Origin: Gymnopus androsaceus JB14
Lineage: Eukaryota; Basidiomycota; Agaricomycetes; Agaricales; Omphalotaceae
Direction: 5' to 3'
Assembly (NCBI GenBank): GCA_009733575.1
Contig: ML769459.1
Span: forward strand, 1-64,000
DNA: 64,000 nt
The notes beneath the pieces are model-generated. The model did not search any database, had not been told where the DNA came from, and saw only the letters and a list, made by a program, of their open reading frames with translations. This document shows positions 35,646 to 47,289 of the stretch, piece after piece. A program made the translations under genes and the position numbers. How positions within the stretch are numbered: position 1 is the stretch's first letter; the number at the start of each line of letters is the position of its first letter.

Positions 35646-38600
35646 TTAAGCTTTCTCGTCTGAGGCTCGATGTTCGTCTTGAGAGTCAGATTTGTTATCA
35701 TCCGTGATCAGACCTATCTTTCTGTGTATAGCATCCAATCGTTGCTGATCTTCGACCGCCAGATTGTGGCCGGTCCCACCGAACACTTCCTCCATCTCCT
35801 CCAGAGTGACGCCCTTCGTTTCGGGGACCTGATTTTGGGCGGCCAATGAGCTAAATAAAAGGCACCGAAAAACAAGATAACTCACGAAGAACATAATAAA
35901 AAGCCCACCCATTAGGGAGAAAACACCGAAGAAGATAAAAGTCCCGAAGCCCTGTAATTTTTCATTCAGACTCAGACGTTCACTTCAGGAAATTTCCCTT
36001 ACCAAATGCTGAATCATCGTTGGGGTGACTGAAGATCTGGTAAACGATAGTGCATTATTCAAACGTGAAACGAAACGGACCTTCACCGACTAAACACAGC
36101 AGCTCAAATTTCAGTATGTCTTTGATCGGTCAAAAAGGCTTACCGATGAAATTGTTCATCCAATTGGAACTAGCTGCAATAGACAATCCTTTGCCACGAA
36201 CACTAAACGGATATGAGATGAATTGAACCGAAATGGATACGCGCTCGACTTGCCTTAAGGGGAAAATCTCAGCGACAATTACCCATGCACAAGGTCTGTA
36301 AGTGAAGAGAGACGTGAGATGAGTCTCTTGGGTCAAAAGACGTGAACGCACCCCCAGCTGTAACCGAAAGCTACAAATGCGTCTGTCAGAATGCATTATT
36401 TATTCAGAAAAATATGCAGCTTACCCATTGCGAACACCCAAACCAGGGAGCAAGCAGCCCAACCCGCAGCTGCGCAGGATATGAGTACTCGTCCAATCAA
36501 CCTGTAGTTGAATCATATCATTACTCACCGACATGACTGGATCAGAGATAGGTCAAGCTCAGTGGTTTTATGCAGATATCAGATAAATACCTGGGGAATG
36601 AATCATGGAAGAGGCCAATTATAACGGCCACAATTAGGTGACAACTACGAAAATGCTTTCAATTGGTCCTGATAAGTGGCATCTAAGAAAAAGACATACG
36701 CTCCCATCAAAAAGGCGCCAGAAACCAAAACTGGCTTACGACCAACTTGGTCAACATATATCACTGCAGGAATGGTAGCCAAAAACATGCTGGATATCCA
36801 TCAATGAATGCTTGAAAAAAAGCTTCTATGACCACTTACGAAATTCCAACAACTCCTGTAGCAAGCAAATCTGTAGTGTTTCCAGTTAAACCAAGGTCTG
36901 AAAATATCTGGGCCCGAGGGTGAGCTCCGATTTGAGCAACAAAGGAAGAATGCAGACCGATGGAGCATAGTAAAGTATAGCATTGACACCAGTCCATTGC
37001 TGGAAAAACATGGTTCTGAAATTAATTTTATTAATAACAATCCAACCAAGCAAGGATAAGCAGGAGGAACAAGCTCTCTTCACAAATCACAGCCAAGGAT
37101 TTTGAAAGAATTGAGAGGCACTCACAAGGTTCCAATCATAATCCGTCGGAAAAGAGCTGGTAAAAAAAGAGACAAGCTTAGCATGTTCCACTACAATGTA
37201 GGCCTCCTATATCAGCCTACCGGCCCTACCCTGCGAGAGGATATGGCAGGAGGAGATGTAGCGAGTCATGGGAAATTCATATGACCACTATTAGGCCTAC
37301 ACCGCGCCGCGCGCAGTGGTAAGAGACTGAATATGATACTTACTTGGGTTGGTTAAGAGACTCAGGTATTCATAAACACCCAACTTGAAGTTGGACGAAA
37401 ATGAACCGTCCTGGTAATCTGGGAATTTCGCTACAGACGTCTCTTGCTCAAACAAGTACTGTCCTTTGATTTCTCTGGTACGGCCGTTCAATAATATATC
37501 GGGAGCTACAGCTACAAAGACACTCACAGGAACTCTATCTGAACTAGTTCGCTTTCCGAGGGTAAGCCGCGAGCTCTACTTAAGACAGCTAGTGCTTCAT
37601 CGTCCCGGCCTTGGTTCACCAACCACCTATTCAATAAAAGGATCAGATAAAGCTAGCGAATGAGTGAACAACAGATTTACCTAGGAGAGAAAGGCATGAA
37701 CAAAATCCCGGCACCGAGAATGAGAGCTGGTATAAGCTGAAGTGCAAGCGGAATTCTCCACGCAGCCTCGGATTGAGTTGCACCAGATCCACCGATAAAA
37801 TTGGTACCGTAATCGATCCAGAAAGAAACCATAATGCCGAACGTGATAGCTAGTTGTTGTAGAGCCACAAGAGATCCCCGAACTTCGGGAGGTGCAAGCT
37901 GAAACTATCTTTTAGCGCCTGGACCAAAAATAGGAAGCCTCCATACCTCGGCGTTGTAAAGCGGTACAGCCATACTTAACGACCCGATCCCGAGTCCAGT
38001 AACAAACCGACCTAACGAATCGTCAGCGTGTGCTTGAGTCTGCCGAGGGAAAACTAGAACCAACCCCCATAGATAGACTGCGGGGCTTTAGCGGAGGTTT
38101 GGACAATGACACCGATACAGAATACAATGACGGCTGTATGGACGGTTTTAGAGTGCTAACATAATTCAGGTTTAATTACTGACCTAGTTCGATGGTATAC
38201 TTTCGGGAAATCTTGTCCGCAAAATAACCTGTAGTTGATGAGTACGATGACCAATAGATTCCAAAAAAAATCGCTCACCTGTCATGAGAACACCAAACCA
38301 AGCTCCAAGCTGTAAGAAAAAGGAGTACATTAGGAGAAATGGGTACAACTAAGGCCGGTCATACCTCCAAGATAGACACAAGCCAGCCTTTCGTTACTGA
38401 GTTATCAACGGCGGACGCCATCCTGGTAAAAGCATGATTCAACCGAACGTCGAGTAGACAAAGCATTTCATGAATTACTTTGTTTCAAAGTTTCTCATTC
38501 TGCACGAGTTGTTGGTCAAGTATTAGGATCTGTATACGATTAGTGTCACTTACCCAAGTACCCCACTGAAGACTCCTTGGTTGTAACCTGAGGGCGTCAT

Positions 38601-38875
38601 CAGTAAGTGACAAGTTTTATACACTAATCAGTGCACTACCATAAAGTCTAGAGGATCATCAGTAATATTCGGAGGCATAGAATGCTGACTTACAGTCCTC
38701 CAAGAGAGGCAAAGACTGCTATCGCAAAGACCCTGCGATTTCGTACGAGCCCTTTCTGTGATCCAAAAAATTTAGTAACTGGCCAGAAGACGGCAAAGGG
38801 GACGATGATTACCCATCCTGATTCTCCAGCAAGAGACCTTCGACGAGAGGCCGGTAACGCAGCTCCTCCAGCCAT
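35646..38875 (-). CDS. MFS sugar porter (hexose/quinate-type transporter)
   Basis: Proton-coupled sugar transporter of the MFS sugar porter family, 12 TM segments in the plasma membrane. The start MAGGAALPASRRRS precedes a first hydrophobic region and LLYGYNQGVFSGV (TM1 signature). Next come GWLVSILELGAWFG, DKISRKYTI (D/R-G-R-R-like loop 2-3 motif), RFVTGLGIGSLSMAVPLYNA with ELAPPEVRGSLVALQQL (the PESPR-type loop), FFQQWTGVNAILYYAP in TM7, VDQVGRKPVL (loop 8-9), WVIVAEIFPLRVRGKGLS, and the C-terminal PETKGVTLEEMEEVFGG. The C-terminal tail is acidic and hydrophilic (stop at 35646). There are many short introns; one of about 190 nt, near 37157-37344, is much longer because of an inserted foldback element. 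No frame breaks were noticed. The sugar specificity cannot be read from sequence. Confidence 0.88.
37197..37301. mobile_element. Small foldback insertion in an intron
   Basis: TGTAGGCCT at 37197-37205 is the perfect inverted repeat of AGGCCTACA at 37293-37301. The 105 bp unit sits in the only long intron of the sugar porter gene. It resembles a miniature inverted-repeat element; no clear target duplication is visible. Confidence 0.4.
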
Positions 38876-39380
38876 GATTGTATGAGCGAAGGAATAAACA
38901 GAGTCCTGCCGTGTTGAAGTTCAACTATTTGAGGGATTGTAAACCGAGGTCACCAGGTATTTTCTCCCATTCTCCCGTCTAAGTGGGGCCGTGGATTCAC
39001 CGAATATTCAGTCCGTGGTTCACATGGTATACAGTAGGTCTGTTCAGAAATAAGTTTGCCAAGTGGGTTAGATTGGTTTTGCATACTTAGTACCAACTTA
39101 GTACATACATGAGTTCGCAAAGTTGCATTATAAAGGCGTATGTCCCGCGACGGGAAGGAAGATTTAAACCATGCGGGATGATCTATGAATTACGGGGGAG
39201 TTGGAGAGGGCATATTCTGGTACTTGTTACAAGACGAACGGCTGCCAATTTCAAGTTTGAATCAGAAAGAAAATTAAACTTCGGCCCGTACTGCCGTGAT
39301 ATGTCAGTGCGCGCAGTACCGCTTTACAGCACTTGAATTGTACCACTATCTAAGACTCTTTCGAACGCTTCCTCTGAACA
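38876..39380. promoter_or_regulatory. Divergent intergenic region
   Basis: About 500 bp between the starts of the sugar porter (minus) and metacaspase (plus). No gene seen; presumably contains both promoters. Confidence 0.35.
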
Positions 39381-41719
39381 ATGTTGCCAAACCATCATCA
39401 TCACCATACAGGGTAAGCACCAAATCAATCTTTAGCTCTAAAGATACTGACTGTTATCTAGGTTTCCAACTCCGTAACTTAATCCTCAGTTTCTTCAATA
39501 ACAATTCTGATTCATTCTCAACAGGGATCGCGGTTACAATCCTCCTTCCGGGCCCCCTCCACATGGGTGCGTTATCTTTTCTTGTAAGATTCTCATATTC
39601 TGACTTTTAGAGACAGATACGCGCCACCTCCCGGTCCCCCTTACGCCCCTCCGCCTGGTCCGCCAAGGTAAAGGGCCCTTCTTGACCCCCAAACCACTTC
39701 TCACCTTTCGAATTAGTTATGGTCCTCCTGCAGGCCCTCCGCCGCAGCAAGGGTATCCTGGGCAGCAGTATCATCATCAACAAAGTAGCGGAGGTTATCC
39801 TGGTCAACATTATGCACCCCCTCGTACTTGAACTTTGCCTTTCACTATCCATATGCGAGCTAACTGGAATAATCTCAGCCGGACCGCCTCCCATGCCTCC
39901 CCAGCATCAACAGCATTATGGGCCCCAAATGGGAGGACCAGGAGGACAGCCACAGCAGCCATACTTTGAATACTCGCAATGTAATGGCAGGAAGAAGGCT
40001 CTCTGCGTATGGAGCTCTTTCTTCGACTTTAATTGAGGTTGATGTTGCTTTAGATCGGCATAAATTACTTTAATTCCAAGAATGAACTGAAGGGATGCAT
40101 CAACGATGCCAGAAACATGGAGCGGTTTTTATGCAGTACGTTTGGCTTTCGTCTAACCCGCCCATCGTCTTGATTTCTCCCGAACATCAGATCACTTCGG
40201 GTATAAGAAAGAGGATGTAGTGATGCTCACAGATGATGCCCCGAATCCGCGCCAGATTCCAACTAGGGATAATATAGTGAGTGGTCTGGAAGCGACTAGT
40301 ATACTTTATCTCATGCTTTCCTGTAGCTTCAAGCGATGCAGTGGCTCGTCGGCAATGCTCAGCCGCACGACTCTCTCTTTTTCCACTGTATGTCTTTTCT
40401 GGACAGACGAAGTCCTTGCACTCACTGCCTGTTTTCTAGACTCTGGGCATGGAGGTTAGACTCGTAGCGCCTAATAGATACACATGAAATAATCAGACAT
40501 ATATTAGGGCAGACGAAGGACCTCGACGGAGATGAGGATGACGGTTACGACGAAGGTACGCACCTGGCCTAGTTATTTTTCAATTTACCTGACCCATCTT
40601 GCAGTCATTTATCCTGTAAGCGAAATATCGTGTTCTAGTCAGTATATGTCCTGAACTTAATCCAAGGTTGATCATGAAGTAAATGGTTTCATTGTCGACG
40701 ATGTAAGATCCTATCCATCAAGCTTACTTATGAGCTCAACCTCTTTGCTAGTTAATGCACGATATTATGGTCAGACCCTTGCCACCTGGATGTCGTCTGA
40801 CTGCAATTTTCGACGTGAGTCCGCTTCATTGTCTTTGCTGCTTCAGAATCTGACAAGTATGCAGTCATGTCATTCAGGAACTGCTCTCGGTAAATTCGTG
40901 CCTCCGTTAAAGACTCGCACCCTTTTAACGTTAGTGCAGACCTTCCCTATATTTACTCCACCGAAGGAAAGATCAAGGAGCCCAATCTCGCTGCTGAAGC
41001 AGGCCAAGGCCTCTTGTCTGCCGTATCTTCGTATGCAAGAGGTGATATGGGTGGGATGTTCAAATCTGCTATGGGGATAGTCAAGGTCGCTACGGGGGGA
41101 CAGAAGAAGGCCGAAGAGGTTTCTCGGCGTACAAAGACTAGCCCTGCTGATGCTGTGCGTATGCTTCTACTTGCGCGTAGAAAGGAAACTGACGTGGAGT
41201 TCCGCTGTTGAAGATTTCCTGGAGTGGATGCAAGGTATGGCATTTTCGCAACTGGAGGAGTTCGTCGAGCACTAACAACCAAGCTGCACTTAGGACTCAC
41301 AAACTTCTGCTGACGCTTACGAGGCCGGTACTGCGACTGGAGCCATGAGCTTTGTAAGTCGCCTTTCGATTCTCGAGACTCATCCATTAACAGATGTTTC
41401 TGCAGGCTTTCATCACTGCTCTTAGTACGGTGTTTCTTTGGTTATTCTTTCGCTCCCTAATGCTTTCGATATATAGGTCAGAATCCTCAGCAAAGCTACC
41501 AAATGCTGCTTGTGAACATCAGAGAAATCCTCAGAGCAAAGTACAGTCAGAAACCTCAGGTGCGTTCACAAACAGACTTTGCACTACCATGCCTTGTTTC
41601 TGAATCTAAGATGCAATCAGCTGTCCGCTTCTCATCCTATGGTATGCTTCATATGGTTTGTTTCCCGAGTATGTATGCTAACTGGTGTTTAGGATACAAA
41701 TCTTCTTTTCATTTGCTGA
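39381..41719 (+). CDS. Type I metacaspase
   Basis: Caspase-fold cysteine protease (clan CD, family C14B) that cleaves after Arg/Lys and acts in stress and cell death or proteostasis. It begins MLPNHHHHHTG (exon 1, 39381-39412). A Pro/Gly/Tyr/Gln-rich prodomain follows (YAPPPGPPYAPPPGPPR, PPMPPQHQQHYGPQMGG), as usual for type I. The p20 core shows INYFNSKNELKGCINDARNM, YKKEDVVMLTDD, HDSLFFHYSGHGGQ with the catalytic His codon at 40448-40450, and FDSCHSGTALD with the catalytic Cys codon at 40868-40870. The intron before that block splits Asp from Ser. The ending SWSGCKDSQTSADAYEAGTA, GAMSFAFITAL and DTNLLFIC matches the p10 region. The stop is at 41717-41719. It has more than ten introns, some microexon-flanking, and the exons join without a frame break. 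Confidence 0.9.
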
Positions 41720-42132
41720 TTGGTCTTCGGGTGCTCAAAGTAGTCGTATCGTATTTAATTTATCTCACTGTATCCTTGTCCCGGACTTGCTTATTATATG
41801 TAAATCCCACTGTATATCGTGCAGAATGATGTTCTCGGCGACCTCCCATCAGATGCTAAGTAAGGTAATCATCGATCGGACTGTCATATTACTTATGATG
41901 CGCAGACTGGCGCAGCGAGCGGCTCCTAACGGTCTTTTCCTTCTCCACCATGTGCTCCATTAGACTGATACTATCCTTTTCTTCTTTGACTCTTTTCGTT
42001 CTTTACTGTTTCTTGTATGGCACGAATTTTGGACACTCGGACGGCCGGTTCATGTCTCCTGGTAATGGCCCCCGTTTGGACATCATTTGCTCGAACTCAC
42101 TGGCGAAATAGACTTTCCGGACCTCAGTCGTT

Positions 42133-43498
42133 ATGTTTCTTTACAGTCGCTTTCCGCTGAACAATTCCCTCTTGGTCAGTGCCTTTATCTTAGTTCTACA
42201 TCAAGTTGTAAAAAGGAACGCTTCTACTCCAGACGATGTCAACAAGCGCGTAATTATCGTCGGAGACATTCATGGCATGGCCGAAGAACTCAAGTGCGTC
42301 TAGTCTCCGTGATCTGTCGTCATCTATTGACTCTATCTGCAGTGCGCTTCTTGCCAAAGTATTGTATGACCCATCCTCCGATGTCCTAATAAGTGTCGGT
42401 GATATTGTGGCGAAAGGCTCGCACGCGGGGTCTATGGACGTGCTCGAATTCATGGCCTCTAACAACATTACCGCTGTACGAGGGAACCATGATCAAAAAG
42501 TTATCGAATGGCGGACTTGGATGGAATGGATACACTATCTTGGCGGTAGAGGATGGCTGAAGGATGCTCAGAGGAGATGGGAGAAGGCTCAGGAGCAAGG
42601 CGCCGATGACGTGGACGACTGGGTGGAGGACCAAGCCAAACACGATAAGAAGCATGGTAAATGGTGGAAAAAGATTCCTGAGGGATGGACCTTGTTTGGA
42701 GATCACTTCAAGGTTGCGGAGAAAATGACCCACGAGCAGTATACGTACATGCTTCAGAGGCCACTACAGATCCATGTCCCGCACGCGCATACCTTCATCG
42801 CACATGGCGGAATCTTGTCTTCTGATCCAAATTACAAGGCAGGGCATAAACGACAACCGTTGGCTCACATTCCTATACTTCCTGAATCCGACACTTCATA
42901 CCAAGGACGAACGGAGATGTAACTTCTGTCCTCCGACATCTACAAGAGCTGGCGATCCTGAACGATGTACCGCAGAATCTAATTCCTTGGAACACACTTA
43001 ACATGAGGGGAGTTTTAGATGACCATACTGTGACGAGGTGATGTCTATCCTCGTGTTAATATGACTGGCATTAACACGTTTTTGAACAGAGGTAAAGATG
43101 GTACACCTTGGACAGACCTTTACAAGAAGGATATGAAGCGCTGCAACGGCTTTGATTCAGATAAAAGAGGCACTCTCCAGTGCCACCCAGCGACCGTCAT
43201 CTATGGCCACGCTGCAAGCCGGGGGCTCGATATCAAACGTTGGACTATTGGGTTAGATTCAGGATGCGTATGTCCTCTTCCTTTCCTCAAATCACCAGAA
43301 ACTCATACCGTATTTCAGGTCTACAATCGTCGGATGACGGCGCTTGTGCTTGGCGGGAAAGCAGCAGCTTCCTTAGACTTGCCAGCGCATAACTATTATG
43401 ACGGTGAAGCCATCGATGTAGATGGGAACATCTTGAGCTCCAGGGTGAAGTTTGGAGACAGTGGCCATGGTAAAATCTACAGTGTTTCATGTAAATGA
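42133..43498 (+). CDS. PPN2-like (ALPH family) metallophosphatase, membrane-anchored
   Basis: Calcineurin-like metallophosphoesterase of the ApaH-like (ALPH) group, which includes yeast vacuolar endopolyphosphatase Ppn2. Metal-site motifs are in order: RVIIVGDIHGMAEEL, LISVGDIVAKG, VRGNHDQ, FIAHGGIL, and near the end IYGHAASRGLDIKRWTIGLD with SGCVYNRRMTALVLG. The start at 42133 gives MFLYSRFPLNNS followed by a hydrophobic segment (LLVSAFILVLHQVV), a single-pass signal anchor consistent with a lumenal, vacuolar enzyme. A Lys/Trp-rich insert (KHGKWWKKIPEGWTLFGDHF) separates the motifs, as in the fungal proteins. One base is missing or extra near 42900, before the HLQELAILNDVPQNLIPWNT block. Polyphosphate cleavage is inferred from family membership. 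Confidence 0.75.
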
Positions 43499-43770
43499 AC
43501 AATCGTTAGAGGCTGCGCTCACGTAGAGGTTATATTACTTATCCCTTATGATATTCACTTACAAGTATGCTTTTATTCTTCTGTATACGTTCCAGTAATT
43601 ATAATATAGTTTTTGTACATGCGAATGCCAGTGCGTGCTTATTATCAGGGGCCTTCAAAATGTCGGTAAAGTATAACTTATCTCGTCGCGCGTCAGTTGC
43701 AAAGCGCCCAAAACCGGCAGCGCAAGAACGCGAACGCCGAAAAGCCGGACAGCTTCGGTCTTTTCCTTCC

Positions 43771-45288
43771 ATGATCTCTTACATCGAAACGCATCGAAAT
43801 GGACTCAAAAAGGCTGCTGGAATCACTGGAGGGCTCTACCTTGTGCGAGGGTACATTAAAGCGCGTTTGGAGGAAGTGAAGGACAAGATGGAGCAAGAAA
43901 GGTTAGCCAAGGATGTTCTCCAGCGTCGGTACGAACAAACACAGGACGATGTGGGATACACGGTAATGGCCCTGCTGTCTAATCTTGGAGAGCAGATACT
44001 GGAGGAGATGGATGTCGAGGCAATAATTGCAGAACTGCAGATGATGTCGAATAAGAGCTTGCTGCCAGTGAGCTCGGATTCAATGTCAGCCTCTGTAACG
44101 AGTTCTGCCTCTGAACCAAACTCTCTCAACACTTCCGGCTTGCAGGGATGGGTTGACGCAACTGAAGCGCAGGCCCAGTCACAAGCAGGAGATTCTTCCA
44201 GCGAAGAAGCTAGCAGTGTAATGTCTAGCTCTTTCATCACAAACCTCTCCACCGAATCAGAACCAAGTTCTAGTTCAGCCTCCGTAGCCTCTTTACCATC
44301 TAATTCATCCGCGTCTACCCCCTCCCGCACCAAAGCCCAGCTATGGAACTCTGTGAAACTTCTTACGTTCACGCGGACATTAACGACAATCTACTCTATT
44401 TCCTTGCTGACCCTCTTCACTCTCACCCAACTCACAATTCTTGCGCGTATGAAGTACATCCACGCGATAAGACACATGTCTTCGGAAGAGGAACAGGATG
44501 CCGCATTACAGAGCGAAATGACCATGCCTAACATGCTGCTCATGGCTTTCAAATCCAGACTGGGCATTCCTCAGCAGCCGCTGTTACAAACCTTCTTCCC
44601 TTCTGCTCACAACCTGCTATTCACTCCAGGTGATGATGATGCCATGTCTGAATCACCATCTTCAGATATGGCGACATTCGAGAATATGAGCGCGGACTAC
44701 CTCACTCTTTCCTACTACTTGCTACATATTGGATGGAAAGACCTTTCAATCCGTGTACAACCTGCAGTCGAGGACGCTTTGGTAGGGGTATCTCTCAAAA
44801 CGCGCTTAACCAGGAGTGACGTTCACAGGCTCTTGAAAGATATTATGCACCGAGTAGCCCTCGAAGGCTCATTCGATGCCTCGATGCTTCCGAATACGGA
44901 AGAAATGGTTCGGAATGTGCTAGTACTTGGAGGTCGGGATGATCACGACCCCTACTCCTCTGCACAATCCACCTCATTCGATGGCATTTTATCGGAGACA
45001 CGAGCACTTTTCGCCACCCCTCAATTTTCAGAGGTGCTCGATGCATGCGTGGAGTCAGCCGTGGACAACCTGATGGACTCATTGGAAGGCGATGGACGCG
45101 TGTTTGCTCCTGGAGATGACGCTGATCCTCCACGAGTCCGTCTTGCGTCTATTCTCCCTCCGCTAGCATCCTGGTCTCGTAATTCTCTTCTTGCACTTCC
45201 GAGCGAATTGGTGGATGGGATATTGGCTAAAAACGAGACACGGACATTTAGCGCTTGGGTATGGGCACGGTTTGAGCTGGAGGTATGA
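43771..45288 (+). CDS. PEX3: Peroxin-3 (PEX3)
   Basis: Peroxisomal membrane biogenesis factor that docks PEX19 and inserts peroxisomal membrane proteins. A single uninterrupted 505-residue reading frame from MISYIETHRNGLKKA. The short N-terminal hydrophobic anchor (AAGITGGLYLVRGYIKARLE) is followed by the conserved helical region RRYEQTQDDVGYTVMALLSN, LGEQILEEMDVEAI, a Ser-rich insert, and LTFTRTLTTIYSISLLTLFT with LTQLTILARMKYI. The C-terminal half is helical (VEDALVGVSLKTRLTRSDV) and ends FSAWVWARFELEV. The frame is open upstream to 43567, but the extra 68 residues are unlike PEX3 and probably form the 5' leader, so the ATG at 43771 is preferred. No intron is seen, unlike its neighbours. 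Confidence 0.82.
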   Translation: MISYIETHRNGLKKAAGITGGLYLVRGYIKARLEEVKDKMEQERLAKDVLQRRYEQTQDDVGYTVMALLSNLGEQILEEMDVEAIIAELQMMSNKSLLPVSSDSMSASVTSSASEPNSLNTSGLQGWVDATEAQAQSQAGDSSSEEASSVMSSSFITNLSTESEPSSSSASVASLPSNSSASTPSRTKAQLWNSVKLLTFTRTLTTIYSISLLTLFTLTQLTILARMKYIHAIRHMSSEEEQDAALQSEMTMPNMLLMAFKSRLGIPQQPLLQTFFPSAHNLLFTPGDDDAMSESPSSDMATFENMSADYLTLSYYLLHIGWKDLSIRVQPAVEDALVGVSLKTRLTRSDVHRLLKDIMHRVALEGSFDASMLPNTEEMVRNVLVLGGRDDHDPYSSAQSTSFDGILSETRALFATPQFSEVLDACVESAVDNLMDSLEGDGRVFAPGDDADPPRVRLASILPPLASWSRNSLLALPSELVDGILAKNETRTFSAWVWARFELEV

Positions 45289-45517
45289 GAATGGGAATTT
45301 TTGGTTCACCAAATCGCTAGAATCTTGGATTAAGCGATTTAGGCTTCAGCAGTGAAAAGTCATGGCTTCAAATGCCTGTCGACTTCCATCCTTTGGTTCT
45401 AGGCTGCTTCGTCTATTTTCAGGCGAACGGCAAGGTCAGGGTGTATCTATGGCATATACGATCCATTCTGGTATATATATACATAACATTACCTACGAAA
45501 GAAGCTCCTTCGTCGAT

Positions 45518-46307
45518 TCATGTAGATACTGCAGCCTCTACTGGGCTTGTTGTACCTGATGCGTTTCGTCGATCTACTTCTGTATCTTCTGGGTCACCAT
45601 CCGAAGCACCAGGGCCATACCATTTCCAAGCATTTTTCCTGACAAAATCGTCGAATGACCATAGATGTGCTTCTAAATAGTCTAGATTGTTGTAAATGTA
45701 AGTCTGCGCCTGGACTGCTGGAAGGAGCTCTGATGCTGGAGGAAGTGGCGGTGGGCTGGCCGGTACTAGAGATTTGTCGTCTGAGATAGTGTATGCAGCG
45801 ACATCAATGAATGATCCTAGAGGATGAACAAGAATGTTCCGTCTGGTATATTCCTTTTTGAATGTGTTTTCATTGCAGTAAGCAGGTACAGAGATAGCAT
45901 GAGATAATACTTACAGCTCCTTCGAAATAATCTAAAAACTTCATATCTCCGCTGGTTAAACCAGTAACCAACGTTCCTCGCACAGAACGCTCTTCCAGGG
46001 TTAGTTCTCGATCGAAAAGGCTTTGGCCTTCAGGATACGGGACAACGCCTGGATAATCTGCGTTCTAATGACCCGGGAAGGTCAGATATTATTATTCTAT
46101 ACCCAAGTATAACCCTTACTTTGACTTTATGGCGAGTATGCTCCTATCAGACCGAATCAGTCAATCATTCAAGCAGAATAGTCGACTTACAAGGAGGATA
46201 GCAGGCGCGATTTGGAGATGGGACGCGTCGTTCTTTATGACACGCTTCAGAATCTCTGGGTGCATCAGCGTCCCGTAAAAGAAACTACTACTTGCAGAGT
46301 CCGCCAT
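45518..46307 (-). CDS. AIG2/gamma-glutamylcyclotransferase-like protein
   Basis: Small cyclotransferase-fold protein. It starts MADSASSSFFYGTLMHPEIL, where FYGTLMxPxVL is the family's opening strand and substrate-loop motif. Exons continue with HTRHKVKNADYPGVVP, RSVRGTLVTGLTSGDMKFLD and YFEGAEYTRRNILVHPL, which holds the acidic residue (YFEG) expected at the active site, then YTISDDKSLVP and a C-terminal helix LEAHLWSFDDFVRKNAWKWY. The acidic low-complexity tail ends at 45518. Four exons with short introns, including one near 46190. Family members release 5-oxoproline from gamma-glutamyl compounds or act on gamma-glutamylamines; which applies here is not visible. Confidence 0.8.
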
Positions 46308-46437
46308 GGAAGTGATGGAAAGAGTAGCGGAATTTCTGGCGCTTATTAAATATTATGCGTACTTATTAGCATTCGTAAAGTACGTGGACTGAACGGAAAA
46401 AACGCCAAGCTTTTACCAAAGATAAAAATCACACACA

Positions 46438-46784
46438 TTGATTCTCGCTGGGCTGCCACTCCATTTGCAGGCTGAGATTATATTAAAAATAATTGCAGAT
46501 TGTTTTGTGGAGCGACTTTACGATGCGCTGCTAATAAGCTCTAGTACTTGGAAATTGGTCAATACAATACAAATACAGACATTATTTATACAGTATTTCA
46601 AAGCATGGCCGAGTCTGACTCGGCTCAATGGATTTCCGAGAGCTCGTCCCCACATTCCTTGAAATGCTCCGGCATCAGCAAACGTGTATGATGCCCACAG
46701 TTCTTGAGCGAACTGTCCAGAGTTCCCCGCTTCAGCGTCCCAGAGCCGTGTAATACACTTTCTTCCTTCGGAACACCTAGTCAA
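46438..46784 (+). pseudogene. F-box-like remnant
   Basis: A plus-strand open stretch encodes LPLHLQAEIILKIIADCFVE and LLISSSTWKLVNTIQIQ, reminiscent of an F-box helix pair in mushroom multigene families. It stops after 74 residues and nothing joins it downstream. Weakly supported. Confidence 0.25.
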
Positions 46785-47289
46785 TGTTAACTTTTTCCCA
46801 AAATATCGTTTGAGATCGGGTGAAATCGACTCATCCAGGAAAGCTTCGAATCAATAAGATAAACTGTACGATCGAGACTCAGACTAATATATTCCTCCAC
46901 TATGTAGTATTTATACCAATATGTACCTTGAGTCGCGACAGCGCCCTGCACGAGAACCCTTCGCCACCAAGGTAGCTGAGTATCAATTGTCTGTGATGCA
47001 GTGTACAATTTTAAAAGCTGTAAGGAGCGAAGAGAACAGACCCAGATCGTGCAATGTCAAAAAAACGCAGCTACCTACTTATCTCTTGCCTTTTGCAGCG
47101 TGATTTAGTAACTCCCGGCAGGACACTACACGCTGTGGGACGCCGGACTTTGCCGGAAAACCTCCGTTACTTGTCATATGGATCAGGTGGTTCGAACTCG
47201 AGGCAACTTGTCAAGCTCAAGGCAAGTGCCGACAGGAGTATTTAAACCTGCCCCCTTACCAACTTTGAGCTTTGAACACGGCTTTCCTT
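46785..47289. other. Intergenic, no gene seen
   Basis: About 500 bp with no recognisable gene; includes the promoter of the BTB gene. Confidence 0.3.

Noticed and set aside
37290..37320. Possible tRNA-like stem in the GC-rich patch CCGCGCCGCGCGC
   Set aside because: No anticodon arm, T-loop or A/B box spacing; it lies at the end of a foldback insertion in an intron.
43567..43770. 68-residue N-terminal extension of PEX3
   Set aside because: The extension is in frame but unlike the PEX3 N terminus, which should begin just before its membrane anchor; the ATG at 43771 fits better.
43836..44372. 178-residue open frame on the minus strand inside PEX3
   Set aside because: It mirrors the Ser/Glu-rich coding strand, has no motif and no independent promoter; it is a shadow of PEX3.
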